A stretch of 64,000 bases of DNA from Congeria kusceri (taxonomy: Eukaryota > Mollusca > Bivalvia > Myida > Dreissenidae). The notes below the pieces were generated by a model that worked only from the letters and a program-made list of their open reading frames with translations, had not been told where the DNA came from and did not search any database. Numbering within the stretch: the stretch's first letter is position 1; the number at the start of each line of letters is the position of its first letter. Location of the stretch: the NCBI GenBank assembly GCA_027627225.1, contig CM051025.1, forward strand, positions 77,653,974 through 77,717,973, written 5' to 3'. Shown piece by piece: positions 22,950 to 37,900 of this stretch. The translations under genes were made by a program, and so were the position numbers.

Positions 22950-25900
22950 GTAAATAATTAAGTGTTTACAGAAATTTAGATTAGGATATAAACAGTATTA
23001 AGATTTATAATTGAATCAAATAATTATTAATTGTTGATTTCATGACATTATAATTACTATGATAATTTGTTTCCAAGTATTATCAGGGATCTCGGAAACG
23101 CAAGATCAAGCGTATTTGGACGCATATTTTTTCAAAGGACGCATGTCAAACCCATGCCAAGAGACCTTGGGACGCATGCTTTTTGGCTTACTGCGTATAC
23201 CCTGTTACTTAACACATATACATGAGTGCCTGCAGTAAACTCGGCAATAGTCGCGATAAAATCAATATCGGCCCTGGTACACTCTTCAGCTGTCAAAATC
23301 TAGTCCTTTAGCTCCACCCACAGCAGTCCTTTAGCTCCACCCACAGCAGTCCCTTAGCTCCGCCCACATCATTCCAGACAGTTACTGTTAATTTTCATTG
23401 GTAAATTACATTTGTCACTCATTGCTGTGCTTTAATGCACAACTTGTGCCATAAGTCAATTAGAATGTGCGAAATCACCAAAATGTGTCAAAAGGCGTCC
23501 TCAATAAAGAACAGTTTTGAACATATTTGACAACTTGAAACAAACAACATTGTTAAAATGAGTGAAAAACAGCTTCAGCTGATTTCATTAATTTATATTG
23601 CCGATCCAATTTCATAAATAACAACTAAATCTCGGTAATATGGTGATAGGAGTTTTTGTTTTGACAGAAATTTTATAAGAAAATCTAGGGCTGAATTTTG
23701 GCAGGAATATAAAAGCATCTATCAATAATCATACATAAAGGAACTTTCTAGTATAGATAACACCTATGACAAGACATAAATTAACAATACTAGCAGTAAT
23801 TTAAGTACACAATTTTGTAACGTCACATATTTTCGCGAACTCGCGAAAATTTGTGTCGCCGATTTTACAGGTCACAAACATTTGTAAAACACATGCAAAC
23901 ACATACTTTGGTGTTTAATATCACCAATAATTGCTCCTTTTTACATTTTTGTGTTGTTAACCTGTTTCACAATTACTCTACTTGACAGTTACATATGCTT
24001 TACTGTAATCACCGCATCCTAACTTTTTACTAGGCCTACACATTACAAATCAGTCAACAAGTTTAGACCATCAATTGCTGATTGTCCAGAATTTACCTGT
24101 TTTAAAATATATGTTTGGTACAAAAATATTGTTTTATAAGACATGATTAAGTATTAAATATTATCATTATAATTACATAACCCAATAAAAGTAATATAAA
24201 GAATAATAATAATATAAATAATAATAATTATTATTATTATCATGATTATTATTATAACTGTCATATATTGTATAAATGTATAAATTGTAAAAATTCCATT
24301 CACTTTCGCACGTCACATACTTAAATTTTATTTCTTTTCTATTTGGGACTCCTTGTTTTTAGGCGGAAGGAGTCCCAGGACTCCTATTTTAAAATCCTAG
24401 TGAGATCCCTGATTATATAGCATAAATTACATTGTAGGCATTGAATACTTTGTAAATTCCAGTTAATGCAGGGGTCTCGATCTCCGTATTTTGATGCCGA
24501 AATTTGGCATCATTCCCCCAACGAAAAAGTATATATTTTTCCCCCATTTCAGATTAAAATTCCCCCTAAATGAACTGCCATCGAATTAGTTTTCGTTTTG
24601 TTTATGGGGATAATTTTCGGGGATCAAATTTACTTAAGCACCGTTACAAACGGTTAACAATAAAATCCGAAGAACACCACATGGTCATGTTAAATGACTG
24701 TTTTGACTTGTCTGGTTCATGATTATTTGTGCTTTCATAATAAAACTTCATTTATATACAGTTAACTGCTAGGGGTGCAACGATACCGCAAAACCCGTAT
24801 TGCAATATATTGCGATACATTAAATCCGTATTGCAATACGTATTGAATACATATTGAACACATAACAACGAAATTAATAGACAATACAATAACACCTATA
24901 ATTTACATCTAGTACATGTATTAACTCAAGTTTGCAGTTTGGTATCTTGCATACAGTAAAACAGGTAACTATATAAACACCAAGCAGTCAAAAAAGATTA
25001 TTTGTCCAGTTACTGAACTTCAGACATATCTTAAATAAGTGAATAGTATGTTATAATCATTGACATTCTTAATTTAATCACATGATACGAAGGGAACTGC
25101 AGCAATTGAACTGAAGTGCATGATCTGGTACTGTAAACATTTAACTTCGTAACATCGTATTTAAATGATACTACTTCAAAAAAAAAATCATGTTTAATAA
25201 TTATATTCATTTAGTGTTTTATCCAGGCCCTTTTTGCGCGGCGCGGCGCCATGCCGCTTTTTTTGAAGCGCCACATTGCCCTTTTCAAAGGCAAAAGCCG
25301 CCACTCGCCCTAATTGATAACGATCTTAATTGCCTCGTGACTAATTTTGTTTGCCCTTTGTTAGCGAAAAAGACAACCGCTGTTTTGTGTTATTGTCACT
25401 CGGACTGTGCTCGATTCAGTGCATACTTAGTTTTCTAATAGATAAGATTTAATCGATTACCGTGCTCGATTTATTGCCGACATACATTTCTAAGCGATTA
25501 GATTTACTAAGTGAGTACTGTACTATTGATTGTCAGCCGCTTTAGGGAAAGTTGATTCTTAAACCGACTAAAGTGACGATGCTATCTATATACGGTTAAC
25601 GTACATAACATTAACTGCCACATTCCCTGTCCCACTGTCCGTGTTCGTTACGTTAAAGACCCATAAATAAACATTAATAGATCTCTGGTTACGTTTGATT
25701 AATTCTATAATTAATATGAATAATTATTCCTCTTGGCAAATACTGTTAACACAACGAACATGTAAAATTACAAATAATGGCACCTGAAAAATGTACTATA
25801 GTATGGATGTGTATAATTGTATATATATTCAGGTGATTTAATATTTTTATTCAGTTGTGTTTACACTTATTAACAAATATACTTAATTGATTGACAACCC

Positions 25901-28900
25901 GTCAGTAACTTTACTGAACGAGTCCAATAGTGGGGTTCTCTATCTGGTGACTTGAGGTGTGAAAGGGAACCCAGTTGTATATTGGTATGCGTGTCAAATA
26001 TGACTTACCTGTTAACACCTATTGGGCCCCAAGTGTCAAGAAAATATAGCCCCTACAAAATATACCCGGACGTGTCTGTTAAGATTGACCCACACAAATA
26101 GTTTTCATTACAGATTCTCTATTATTTTCAAACGATTGTCGGACAAAAATTTGTGAAAAAGTTGTTTAAGTTAACTTGTTGCATATATTTGTGAGACTGA
26201 AAATGCCGTCATGTAAACAGAGGTTGGCACAACTTCAAAAAGAGAATGTAAAAGTGGCAAAAAACAACGTTAGTTTATTGAAATTTGTGCAGAGAACAGA
26301 CCGAACCGAACGGTAATTATATATTTGCTACGAATCTTTATGTTTGTAAATATAAGGTATCGATTAGTAAATAATTAGAATATAATTATGTGGTCCACAG
26401 AACTTTACTCGGTTCCCAAATTTCTCAGTAGTGCTGGGTACGTTACGGACACGCCTCGAACTATTTACCCGCATTATATAAAGAGAATTGCAAAAACTTA
26501 ACGAGTCAGACAGATATGCAACAAACGCGATTTTTTTCTTATGTTTAATCAGTGTAAATATTTTGTGTGCCAAAACTTTGTCATAATTATATTCGAAATA
26601 AGTGTGACAACATGCTTTCAGAGTGTTTTTTTAAGATATAAAATGTGTATATAGATTAATACGTCCCGGTATTTTAATGGCGCACTTCGTGTAAATTCTG
26701 CCCGTTTTTTATGACGATCACCCGCATGTAACGATTCGCACCATCTGACTTGCTACACAGCGTGTATATTTTTGAACATTTTTATTATTAATTGTAATGA
26801 ATGTATTGTAATTATTGAAACTGACAGTTCTGATTATTATTTCTAGAAAAATCAATAAATGTTGTAGTGCGTAAAATGTCGTGTTATTTCAAGAAATTAT
26901 TTACTTGTAGTGGTATTAAATCAATCACCGTGAGTTTTTCGTTGCTAATACATTAGACTGGAAATAAAAGACCTGGTGACGATATTAATAATTATGGCGT
27001 CTAGTTGAAGATCGAATGTACGTCACAGTGACGTGATGGCGATTTTAAATAACTATATTGGTATAAGACGTATAGTGTTTATCTTGTTTTACACTTCTTT
27101 ACACGCCCCAAAAAACATCGTTTCAAAAAACATTATAATAACAATAGTACATTTTGTGTCGATGTATTATGTTACTGTTTAAAACTTTTGCTATACTGTT
27201 TATTGCATAAAAATATATAACTCATAATAAAATATATGTTTTGGAATAACTGTTTGTTTTGAAAATACATCAATCATTTAAATATTCAGGTAATGACATG
27301 ATAATTAATAGTTAATCATATCATGATACTCCTAGCCAATACTCTGAAACACAAGTGCCCTTTTAAAAGGACGCAGTGCGCTAAAATGCCCTTTTTGAAT
27401 ATATTGCGCCATGCCCCTCTGCCTTCCTGGATAAAGCACTATCATTACATTGTGTTTGTAATTAATTCATAAAGTGCTTTTTTCAATAAAACATGCGCAT
27501 TTAATTACCATGCATTAATATTTTTTCCAATTTGAACAAACAATAAAATGCGTAACAAAGACACAGGTAACACCTGTTAAAACAAAGAATATTGACAGTG
27601 TGAAATCATCAATTAGCTGGGCTTCCAAATCTGCAAGCCGTTAGCAGCTACGGTGTGTCGGTTTGACTTTTTGAAAGATGTGACTGCCGAACTCGGCCAT
27701 TGTCTAGCAGTTTGTTGTAAGCGTGTAACACGGTGACTGGTGTCCAAAAGCATCAATCAATACTACTGCACCTGAAAAACACATGCACTGTCGATAGAGC
27801 ATTAATGAGTTAAGTGTTCTTGGGGAAATGTCAAGGGTGTCAAAAAATCTGAATGTTGTTTTGCTTCAGTGGATACATTGGAGTTTAAATCGTGTGATGA
27901 AATAAACATGTATTGGAATTAAAATGGTAACTGCGTCGATAAGGTAACGTAATTACTAATTATTTTGTTAAATGGTGTTTTGTACATAAAGTTTCTATAA
28001 ATATTGCGGTACAGCAAAACTGTATTGTGATACGATATTTCAAATAGCATGTATCGCGATATACCGGTATATCGTTGCACCCCTATTAACTGCTAGCTTA
28101 TTTGCGGGGAACCGTTATTTCTGTTTTGGGAAAATGGCTTCTGCTTAAAAGTTATCAAAACATTTGAAGCAAAAAGGCACAAATACCGTGTCTTACAGTC
28201 GAAAACACAGTTTATTACTGTATTAGAATTAGTATTAGTAGTTTAACAAAATTAATTAAGGTTAAACATTGGAAGTTAAAAAATGATTTAAAAATCGGAA
28301 GTGAAAAACTGTTAAATTGCATGAAAAATTATCTGTTGCACTGCTCCACCTTATAATGGTCAAGTGGTAGACCGTAGATGGTTAAAATTTGACTAGTTAA
28401 TATAATATTCAATTTATTGATAATTTTCTTGAATAACGTTGTCAGGTTAAGAGTTAGACTAAATAAAGTGATTTGAAAAATATATTTAATTGTTTTTATT
28501 TTTGACTCGTTTGCTAAGTAGAAATTTCCCCTTCTGTGTAAAACGACGCTAAAATTCCCCCGCCTGAGGGTACAGGTACTCTTCCCCCAAACCAGAGAGA
28601 GACCGCTGTAATGTTAAAAACAGTATGGGTAGTTTGTACTTGAGCGATCGCTGGAAATTCTAAATGTAAACAATGTTTTGCGCATGCATTGACGTTGCTA
28701 TGCATGACTTGACTTGTTCTAGTCGGCTGCCTTGTTTTTTTTCGATTCGTGATGTTTTTCTTGGAAAAATGTCATCGTTATGAATCAAAACAGGATGAAC
28801 ATTTGAGCCACGGGGCGTTTGAGTGTTAATAAGCGGGGGGTGGTGGGGGGGCTGCAGCCCCCAAAATCAGTCATTCCGCTCATTAACAGTTCACATTTCT

Positions 28901-31900
28901 GTATGGTTCACTGCTAGAAGACTAGATCTCCTGCTTTCAGTTGATATGTGTGAACTTGCAACTAAAATAATGCACAGGTTCTCTGCTAATTATTGTTTGT
29001 AATTTGTGGTTTTAAGTCCATAAATTGTTATGCATGACTGCGTCGATAACCATTTTCAAAAGGGCCAAACTTTCTGTAGAACACGGGTTAATCACAGAGA
29101 TCGGCGAATTTGAGAAAACCAGGCACAAAAATCACGAATTTGGGGTTATTTTTGCGTTTTACGGCCGATTTTTTAAAACTTGCCCCGCTAGAACGCAGCT
29201 CACTTAATACACACGCACTTAGTCCTAAGTTACGTAGAATATATATAGTATTTCCGAGGACCGCTAAAGTAAAGGTGTTCCAATAGTATGAACAGCATTT
29301 TTTTTCACTGCTTTGAGAATGGGCCCGGTGCCCATCAAATTGTGAATTTCTCGACGTGCAAACTTCAAATTGGGAAAGATTTAAGAAAGAAATTTAACTA
29401 ATAAACAACTTAGACTGGTGTTTAATTGGTTGAATTTTGTATTTTAATGGTGTTTATCTATACACATAAATGTAAGTTCATGATTTACAACTTAGAATCA
29501 CATTTCCTATGTATTTAGCATTTTGTTAGTTCTGATTTGGGATTTTTTTTCTTCCAATTGGGAAAAATAAACCATATTTGGCAGCTAGAATGGGTCAGTT
29601 AACCGACCCTGTTATATAATAAGGAAAAAATCACTGATGAATGTTGAAATGCTTAAGCTTTATTCAGTACACTTTAGAATCTGTCTACAGATATTATTAT
29701 TTCCAACTCACATTTGAAAGGCTTAAAGATTATTTTGCTAGACTTTCGAATATTTTTGCAGCTGTTATTGCCAACTCACAATGAGGGCAGGGCCTTCCCC
29801 AGGCCGTTTTATCGCCCCGGTTCCGGGGCGCTTTAATCTTAACTTGAACATATCCGCTGCACCTAAAATTAGTGTTGCACTGTGTTGACTGCAGCAGACC
29901 GACAATTCCTGCTGTGACAGCTAATCTCTTACGTCACAATGGCCGTTTTTCACTCGAAAAATATGTACACCCACTCAATTAAGTCGGCGAATAATCACAG
30001 CGAGTGTCACTTTGTCAAATTTTTTTACAATTTACAGTTATTCCTAAGCCGCAATCTTATTATCACTGTGAAGCACCGCCCAGTTTTGCCACGCAGTAAA
30101 ATCAATATGAGCCAATAGAAACGCTGAGTTTATTCGCTTTGGAATGACATTATGATTGACCAATTTGCGCAATAGGCATGTATCCGCAGACAAGTAACGT
30201 TATACGAGCGTCAATGAGTATTATCGACCTAAAAAGTAGATGCGCTTTGCTAATCCCTTTAGTATTTTATAATATCTACACTTATTTATTTGATAATCAA
30301 ATGAAGTGCGAAAAATCAGTCTGAAATATGCTAATATGAAATATCGTAATCAGAAAAGCCTATTCGGTGTTACTGTTGTAGTTTCATAAACACTGCTGTC
30401 TTGTTTATCAGCGTTTTTCCTCTATATAAAGTTGGTATCGGAAAACGGTACCATTCCCAATCGGATTTTCTGACTATTTTTCCCAATTTGAAGTTTAAAA
30501 AATTCCCAAATGTAAGAAAAAAATCCCAAAAGTTCGACGATGTTCCTATATTTTACGTTTGTTTTACCCAAACCTCCACGCACAGCTGCAGGGCCTTCCC
30601 CAGGCTGTTTTAGCGCCCTGGTGCCTGGGCGTTTAATTTTAACTTGAACATATTCGGGGCGCCTAAAACTAGTGTTGCGCTTTTAAACATCGCCGGGGGC
30701 ACGTGTATTTTATCAATTAATTAGCTGTGTTGACTGCAGCAGACCGACAATTCCTGTTGTAAAAGCTAATCTCTTACGTCACAATGGCAGTTTTTCACTC
30801 GAGAAACATGTACACCCACTCTATAAAGTCAGTGAATGATCAAAGCGAGTGTCAATTCGCAGAAAATTTTAACAATTAACAGTTATTTCTAAGCCGGAAT
30901 CAATCACCCTGAAGCACCGTCATGTAGGCGGAGTTTCAACATGCAGTAAAATCGAAATGAGCCGATAGAAACGCTCAGTTTATTTTCGCTTTGTAATGAC
31001 GTTATATCTAACCAATCAGCGCAATTCGCATGTATCCACACACAAGTAACCTTATACGCGTGTCAAGCGTATTATCGACCTAAAAAGTAAACAAGCTTTC
31101 GTATTTTATAATATGCACACTTGTTAATTTAATAAATTTCATAACTTTAAAAAATAAACTGCGAAAAAACAATCTCAAATACGCTAATATGAAGTCTTAA
31201 TCGGAAAAGCCTATCCACTGTTACTGCTCAGTGTTGTAGTTTCGTAAACACAAGCGGTCTTGTTTATGTACATGTTTGCCATGTAAAACCCGTGTTTTCT
31301 GCAAAAGAGCGCGAAATGTATGCTGATAACCACGACGTCATGTTCCACGCATGCAAAGCGTGCGTGTACCGACCATGTGCTTTCTTAATACAGGTCTTAA
31401 CATTTGACGCGCGTAGGCACAACGTGCGCGGGGAATTATCCCGCCGTTTTTGCAAGAACAAAGCATGTATAATATACATGTATTGTAATCATGATTCTTA
31501 CAATGAGACTTTTTATTTTTAAAAGGCTAGAGGTATACCGTTTAAACTGTGATATTTCGTTTTTTTTCATTTCGTTTAAACGTTTACAAAAAATTGAAAA
31601 CGTGTTAGCCATAAATTTAAGAGCTTAAACGCACCAGATAACATCATATGGCACATGTCGCAAAAAAAATTTCGACGTAGGGACTGGGGCGCCTTAGAAA
31701 AATTCTGGGTTACTGTTAACAGCTAGGGGAAGTAACTTACTGTTTTTACATCTTTTATGACATTTTTTAATGAAAGTGACAACCATGACGTCACGTTCCA
31801 CGATAGGGAAGCGTGCATGTACCGATCAGGTGCTTTACTTAATACAGGTCTTTAACATTCGTTGCGTTTAGGCACGATGTGCACGAGGAAATTTTTCCGT

Positions 31901-34900
31901 CGTTTTTGCAAAAACAAAGCATGCATAATATACATGCATTTTAATCAAGGTCTTTACAATTCACCAATTATCCAATCAGTAAGTACTACGTTCAACAACT
32001 GTATCTTTTAAAACAGTGTTAAAACACTAAAAACATACCCATATGAACATATTTAATGGAATAAAAAAGGCTCCATATATAGATCGAGTGTAACCTAAAG
32101 ATCCGAGAACGACCAGAATAGTGGGTTTGGTTATGATGTCACTGCGTGAATGTGATCCGGAAAAAATAATTACTTTCAGTTTTGCAACCACAATGACGCT
32201 TTTGCTTTTAAAAGGCTAGTGGTATGCTGTTCAAACGGTGATGTTTAGTTTATTTCATGTTGTTTAAACATTGACAAAAGATTGAAAATGTCTTACTCTT
32301 AGCCTTAATTTTAGAGCTGAAACGCAACAGATAACGTCATTTGACACATGCCGCAAAAAAAACAAAATTCAACATCAGGAGGGGATACCCCTCCCTAACC
32401 CACCCCTCTCGGGACTGTCTGAAAACAAATCCTGGGGAAGGCACTGGACGGGTAGTCATCTGACACCTTGTCTAGTTATTGATAAATTGTTTAGAAATGT
32501 AAATGCTGTACTATAGTAACACTAATGGCTTTCTTGTATGTTGATATTTAAATTGTAACATTTTCATTTTAGGATCAAGCAGATATCAATGCTGTTCAAA
32601 TTGTAGAGAAGACCCTTGCAAAGGCCAATGGGTCCCTTGTTCTACTGGATTCTATAACCAAACATGGCGGCTTACATTACAGTTCTGTGGTTACTCTTTT
32701 GGATGAGAGCATTGACCGTGAAGAGGTATGTAATTTTATGACTTTGAATTTATGTTTAATAGTATTGATACAGGGCTCGCATGGAAGTCTGGGAGTAATT
32801 TACACCCAGTTTTTGTCACAGGACTTCCAAAATTGCAACTCTGAATGACCTATGTAAAGATGAAATTCAGAAAGCCAAACTTAAAATGTTTTATCTTAAT
32901 TTATACACCTCTTTTACTGAATAAATTGGCATATAATCACCTAATGACAAAGAACTGACCTTAAACAAGCTTAAATTTTATATTATTTTATTTTATCTCG
33001 TGTTTGAAATGCTCAGGACTTCTAATATCGGACACTTGGTTGTCAGGCCTTCCAAAATGTTCACCTTAGTGCAAGCCCCGATTGGTGTATTATTGTTTGA
33101 TGCATAATGACCTTATATAATTTAATAATATATTGTATTCAAGGGAATTCAACTTCAAATCAGAACATGTCTTTAGGTATTTCACTTACTGTTTGGTTGA
33201 GAACAATCTGATTATAAGCACCTGTGATATTCACTGTTCAAAGTGTTATAAGGTCTGATTTAAATATGATAATTTCCTTTGCTTTTATGATTTGTGCAGT
33301 CTTCGAAATTAGCACTCGCCTGCTCGCCTGTGGCGAGAAAAATATTGTAGGGCACAGAACAAATTCTCACTTGATTGCCCGACTGGCAAGTACATAATCA
33401 GATCAAATTTAAAACTGCCCATCATGTTGCGAAACATAACAAGTCTTTCAGAAAGTATGTAGACATGATATGCAAACTGGATCAGGCAAAAGCCGAAAAA
33501 GCATAATTAAGGTGGGAAACACATGTATAACACACTTGTATAACCCTTGTAGTACTGTTATTAGTGGTTGATTCCTAATTTGAAAAAGTTTGGGCTTGTA
33601 AAAAAATTTTTGGGCGAGTACAAATTCTAAAGTTACTGGCCAGAATTTCGAAGACTGTGTTTGTGAAATAAAAAATTTACATGTGTATGAATAAATGAGC
33701 ACCCATCATTTCTTAATATTTCTTTCAAAATATGTGAAAATGCCTGATGTTAAATATTTTCAGAAATGTGGTGGCCATTGTCTATTTTACCAACTGCTAA
33801 TGATAACATAGTCATATCTTTAAAAAGTGTCAGGAATATTGTAAATCAATAAAAGCTGACTTGTATGAGCAGGAAGAAGTGGCCAAACTGCACCAGGAAG
33901 TCAGTGAAGGGTGTAAGAGCTTGCTGCCCATGACTTCTGTCTTGTCTTCTTGGCTGAAAAATGATTCACTGCATAAATATGATAGCGACCAACCTCATCA
34001 GCTGACCATCGTGATTGGTGAATAGAACAAAAACGTTTTAAATCTTTTGTTGAACGTATATCAAATAAACTTGTTCGAAGATAAAAGTAACACAATTAGA
34101 ATTGAAAATAAAAATTTTACTGTTTGATCCTTTTTGACTTGGAATTTGTGTTTATGTTTTATTAGTTGTACATGCATAAACCATTCGAAGATGAACTCTG
34201 AGTGCTTTTGTCTTATATGTTACCTTTATTATGGTCTTGACTCTTATCATAGCCAGATCCCAACACATTTATGCATATTGCATGTGAAGTGATCATCGTC
34301 AATTTATTTGAGAACAGATTTGTAATTGTACCTTGCTGTCGTATCGAATATATAGCTATGTCAGATATTCCATAAGAATCTTGGACATTGCATGATTGCA
34401 CACTTGTTTGTTGTTAATAATGAGACATAAACAATGACTTTTTATAATTTTTAGGAGAATTCCATATAAGAACAGCTTGTAGAGATGCTCAGTTGCAGCA
34501 ACTTAAGGCATTTACACATGGGTAGGTGATGAACTGTTTTAATTGTTCTTAGCACATTATTGTAACAATTTTTCAAACTCCCTAAATGTTTATGTTGTTT
34601 TGTATCTCTGATTACAATATAGCGCACAATTTTGCCTTGCCAAATGTTGATGTTTTAAAAAGTGTTTTGAATTGGCGCAGCGTTGATAAATTGGCGCAAT
34701 CTGCAATAATCGATAATTGAAAGCCAATAAGCCATTGACAATCTATTTTTACCTACTTTTGTTCTGATAAAATTGCGAGAAAAGGTGTGTTGCTAGTGTA
34801 ACAGCTGTGTTTTTGTCCTGGTTAGGTAGTTTTCAAATGTTCCTTCAAAGTCGCTATACACAAACTTGTAATACACTGTACAGGTGAAATATTACAGTTC

Positions 34901-37900
34901 TGACACGAAATATAGCTACATAGCCCATACATGATACAGGGGTTGCTATGTCTTATTTTTTCATAAATCTTGTAATTGTGTTTTTCAAAATTTCACAAAT
35001 TCTTATATGTTTCATGTAAATGTAGTAAAGTACTTATGCACTATCTTTGGTTACTCATATTTTATCATATGCAAGTTTTTTTGTCTGTGTTTACAATTGG
35101 CGCGCTATCATGACTGCCAATATAGCCAAAATTAAACACTCGCCAAAGATTGTACTGGTACAGTACACCATTATTATCCATTAAAAAATAAACACAAAAC
35201 CGGATCTCAGCTTTATTTTGCATGTACCATCTTGTTATCATTCTCTTTGACAGTTAATACCTAGTTCTTGTGTAAAGTATATATTTACCAGTATTTATCC
35301 AAAATCTTTTTTGTTAAATATATTTGTATAAAAGGTCATACCTTTCACATAATGTTGTATTATGCAGAGACATATGCCTGTCAGCTAGAGACAGTGTGCA
35401 GCCTGATGATAATTTCAGCTTCAGCGGCAAGTTTGCGGTAGGTGTTTTAGTACATGTATATTTGTTGTTTTGTTAATGGTTTCTCTAGAAAGCTCTTGCA
35501 ATACTCTTATTCGTCTGTCTGACTAAACTCTTGATGAAATGATTGTGGAATTCTCTCTTTTTTTGTTGTGAATGACTCAGTGACTGCATCAGTGAATGCA
35601 TAAATGAAGACGATTGAAAACTACAGGGTATGTTTTTTGTAAAATATTGTTTGACAAATTATTAAAACCTTTTTCTCATGTACTGCATGTTGCAGATGTA
35701 ATTGAAATTGGGTTACTGCAAAAGTTCAGTATAAATCCCTGCCAATAACTAGTAGTGAACAAGAAATGTAGAACTGTCTGTCTGTCTGTTTTAAGGGAGA
35801 TGCTCCTACAGCTCTCAGATGAGGAATCCAGTTGCCATTTTTAATGGGAATTTTACATAACATTAACATATGATCATACCCTAGCAGTTAGAAACTAGTA
35901 TATATGGTTGAGGTCAGGCTAATGCTGATGAATTTGCTTTAATAGTTATCAGATAAAATACCTATGTGCAAAGTTATTAACAGATTTGTATAAAATGTTC
36001 TGAGGTTGGAATGTTGGAAATGGACCAATGAGCAGATGTGTTTTTTTTGGGGGGGGGAGGGGGTGATCCAGATCACTGCTTGGATTTAGGAAGTTTTTAA
36101 ACAATTATTTTCTGTTGAGAGATAGGGCGAATTCCCAAATTATTGAGTATAGCTTGTGTATTTGTTGCACAAAACCTGGTGCAAATGAGCTGCCATGGTG
36201 GAGATCTGCGCTTTTCTAGCTGTTTAAATATTAATGACTTGGAGAGTTTTTACTTTTGAGAATAAAAAACAATGCTTTTTTTGCTATTCAATGAAAGCAA
36301 CTGAATGTTTGCTGAAAAATAGTCTGATCAAGGACCAAGAAATGTTGCATAAACTGTAACATTCTCAATGATATATTAAAATGTCTTTCTTGATAGGCCT
36401 ATGGCTTGATAGACCGCCAGTCAGTGAAGCACCTGCCAGTGCAGTGTAGCTGTGTTTGCGAGGCCTCCACAGGAGACGAGCGCTCTGGCAAGGTGACAGT
36501 CACCAAGGATGGGGTTTTTGAGAGACTGATAGAGAAACTGGCTAGCAGAAACTTCTGTCTGGTTAGTATGTGTATGGACAATGGGACAGTGAACTTATAA
36601 CAGGGAAAGATCCAGAGCAAAATACCATGCTGCTTTTTGTCCCCTCCTCTGCATCCCCTCTGGACTGTTCAAAAAATACTCTAGGGTATCTTTTGAACTT
36701 TAAATACATTTATTTTTGGAAATATTGAATTCCAGATGAAGAAATTTTTAAAAACCTTGAATATGGTCATATATAACAAAGATTAAAACCCTTGATAAAC
36801 TACCAAATTATTAGAAAATGCCAAAGGTCCAGCCCCACCCAAACTCCTCAATGCTTTTTTTTAGCAATGCACTGTAGCTTTTTGCATCCTAGATCTTTCC
36901 CTATTACGAGGGCTGTTCATTTAATACCCAGATGACCGCTATAACTTTTGATTGAGTAACCCAATTGTAATACAATTTGGTATAAAATGTCATATGTTTT
37001 TAATGTATTGATTGACAAAAGATGGAAAGTATCCACGCAAAAGATCAGAAATTATGGTTACTATAGCAACCCATTGACAGCCTACCCGGCCCACGCCATT
37101 TTTAGTCAACAGTAAAGTGTTTACTTTTAAAGAAATCTGGAATTTTGTTAGTTTTAAGCCGGAAAACTTTGGATGAGGTTACATATACATAGATGTTATT
37201 AAAAGCAAAAATAATGTCATTAACGAATCGCTATTGCACGTGGATAATGTTTAGCGTCAAAGTTTGCATTTGTGTTTTTTTTGCCATGGATTCTGAAAGA
37301 ATTGAAAGAAAAACAGGTTTTAATACAGTTTTGTATAAGTACTGGACATACACCATTTCAAACGATAAATTTTCTTGTGTAGTCTTTTGGGGAATCCTCG
37401 GTTAAGTGAACAACTGTTTATACATGGTATAAATGTCTTCATGGTGGCAGAGACTCAGCACACGATGATCTGAGACCTGGCCAGCCAGACATCAGAAGTC
37501 GAAAATTGCCGTTAGTGTAATAATTGTTGGACTCTGATCGTAGAATAACTACTGGAGAAATATTGCTTTTTATGATAAACAGTGGTTTTATGATGTTTTC
37601 ACCTCATGGGTGCATATACATGAGAAGTGTGTGGCGGCGTAAGGCCGATACTCCGAAAAAGAGTGACGTTTTGAGTGGACTAATGTCATAATATTTTGAC
37701 ATCGACCTGTGCTGACCCTAGTTACATGATCATGTTCAAATGTTACTTATTTGCAAACCCTTGGTCGGATCATGTTGAAATTTTGTATGTGAATACAGAA
37801 CTTTTGTACTTTTATTCCAGTCGTTTTTCATTATTATGCACCCATAACTTTTTAAGATATAGCGGTTGTCCGGGTATTAAATGAATATTATATTTTGTTT

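Larger units (their letters stand above)
24469..28608. mobile_element. Outer TIR element of a three-level nest (about 0.8 kb of its own sequence)
   Basis: Left end CAGGGGTCTC, right end GAGAGACCGCTG, with TAATG just outside each end (24464-24468 and 28609-28613). Inner flanks on both sides carry runs like TTCCCCC/ATTCCCCC. It is split by the hAT element at 24770-28085. The ends match only in part, so this call is less certain than those nested in it. Confidence 0.6.
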
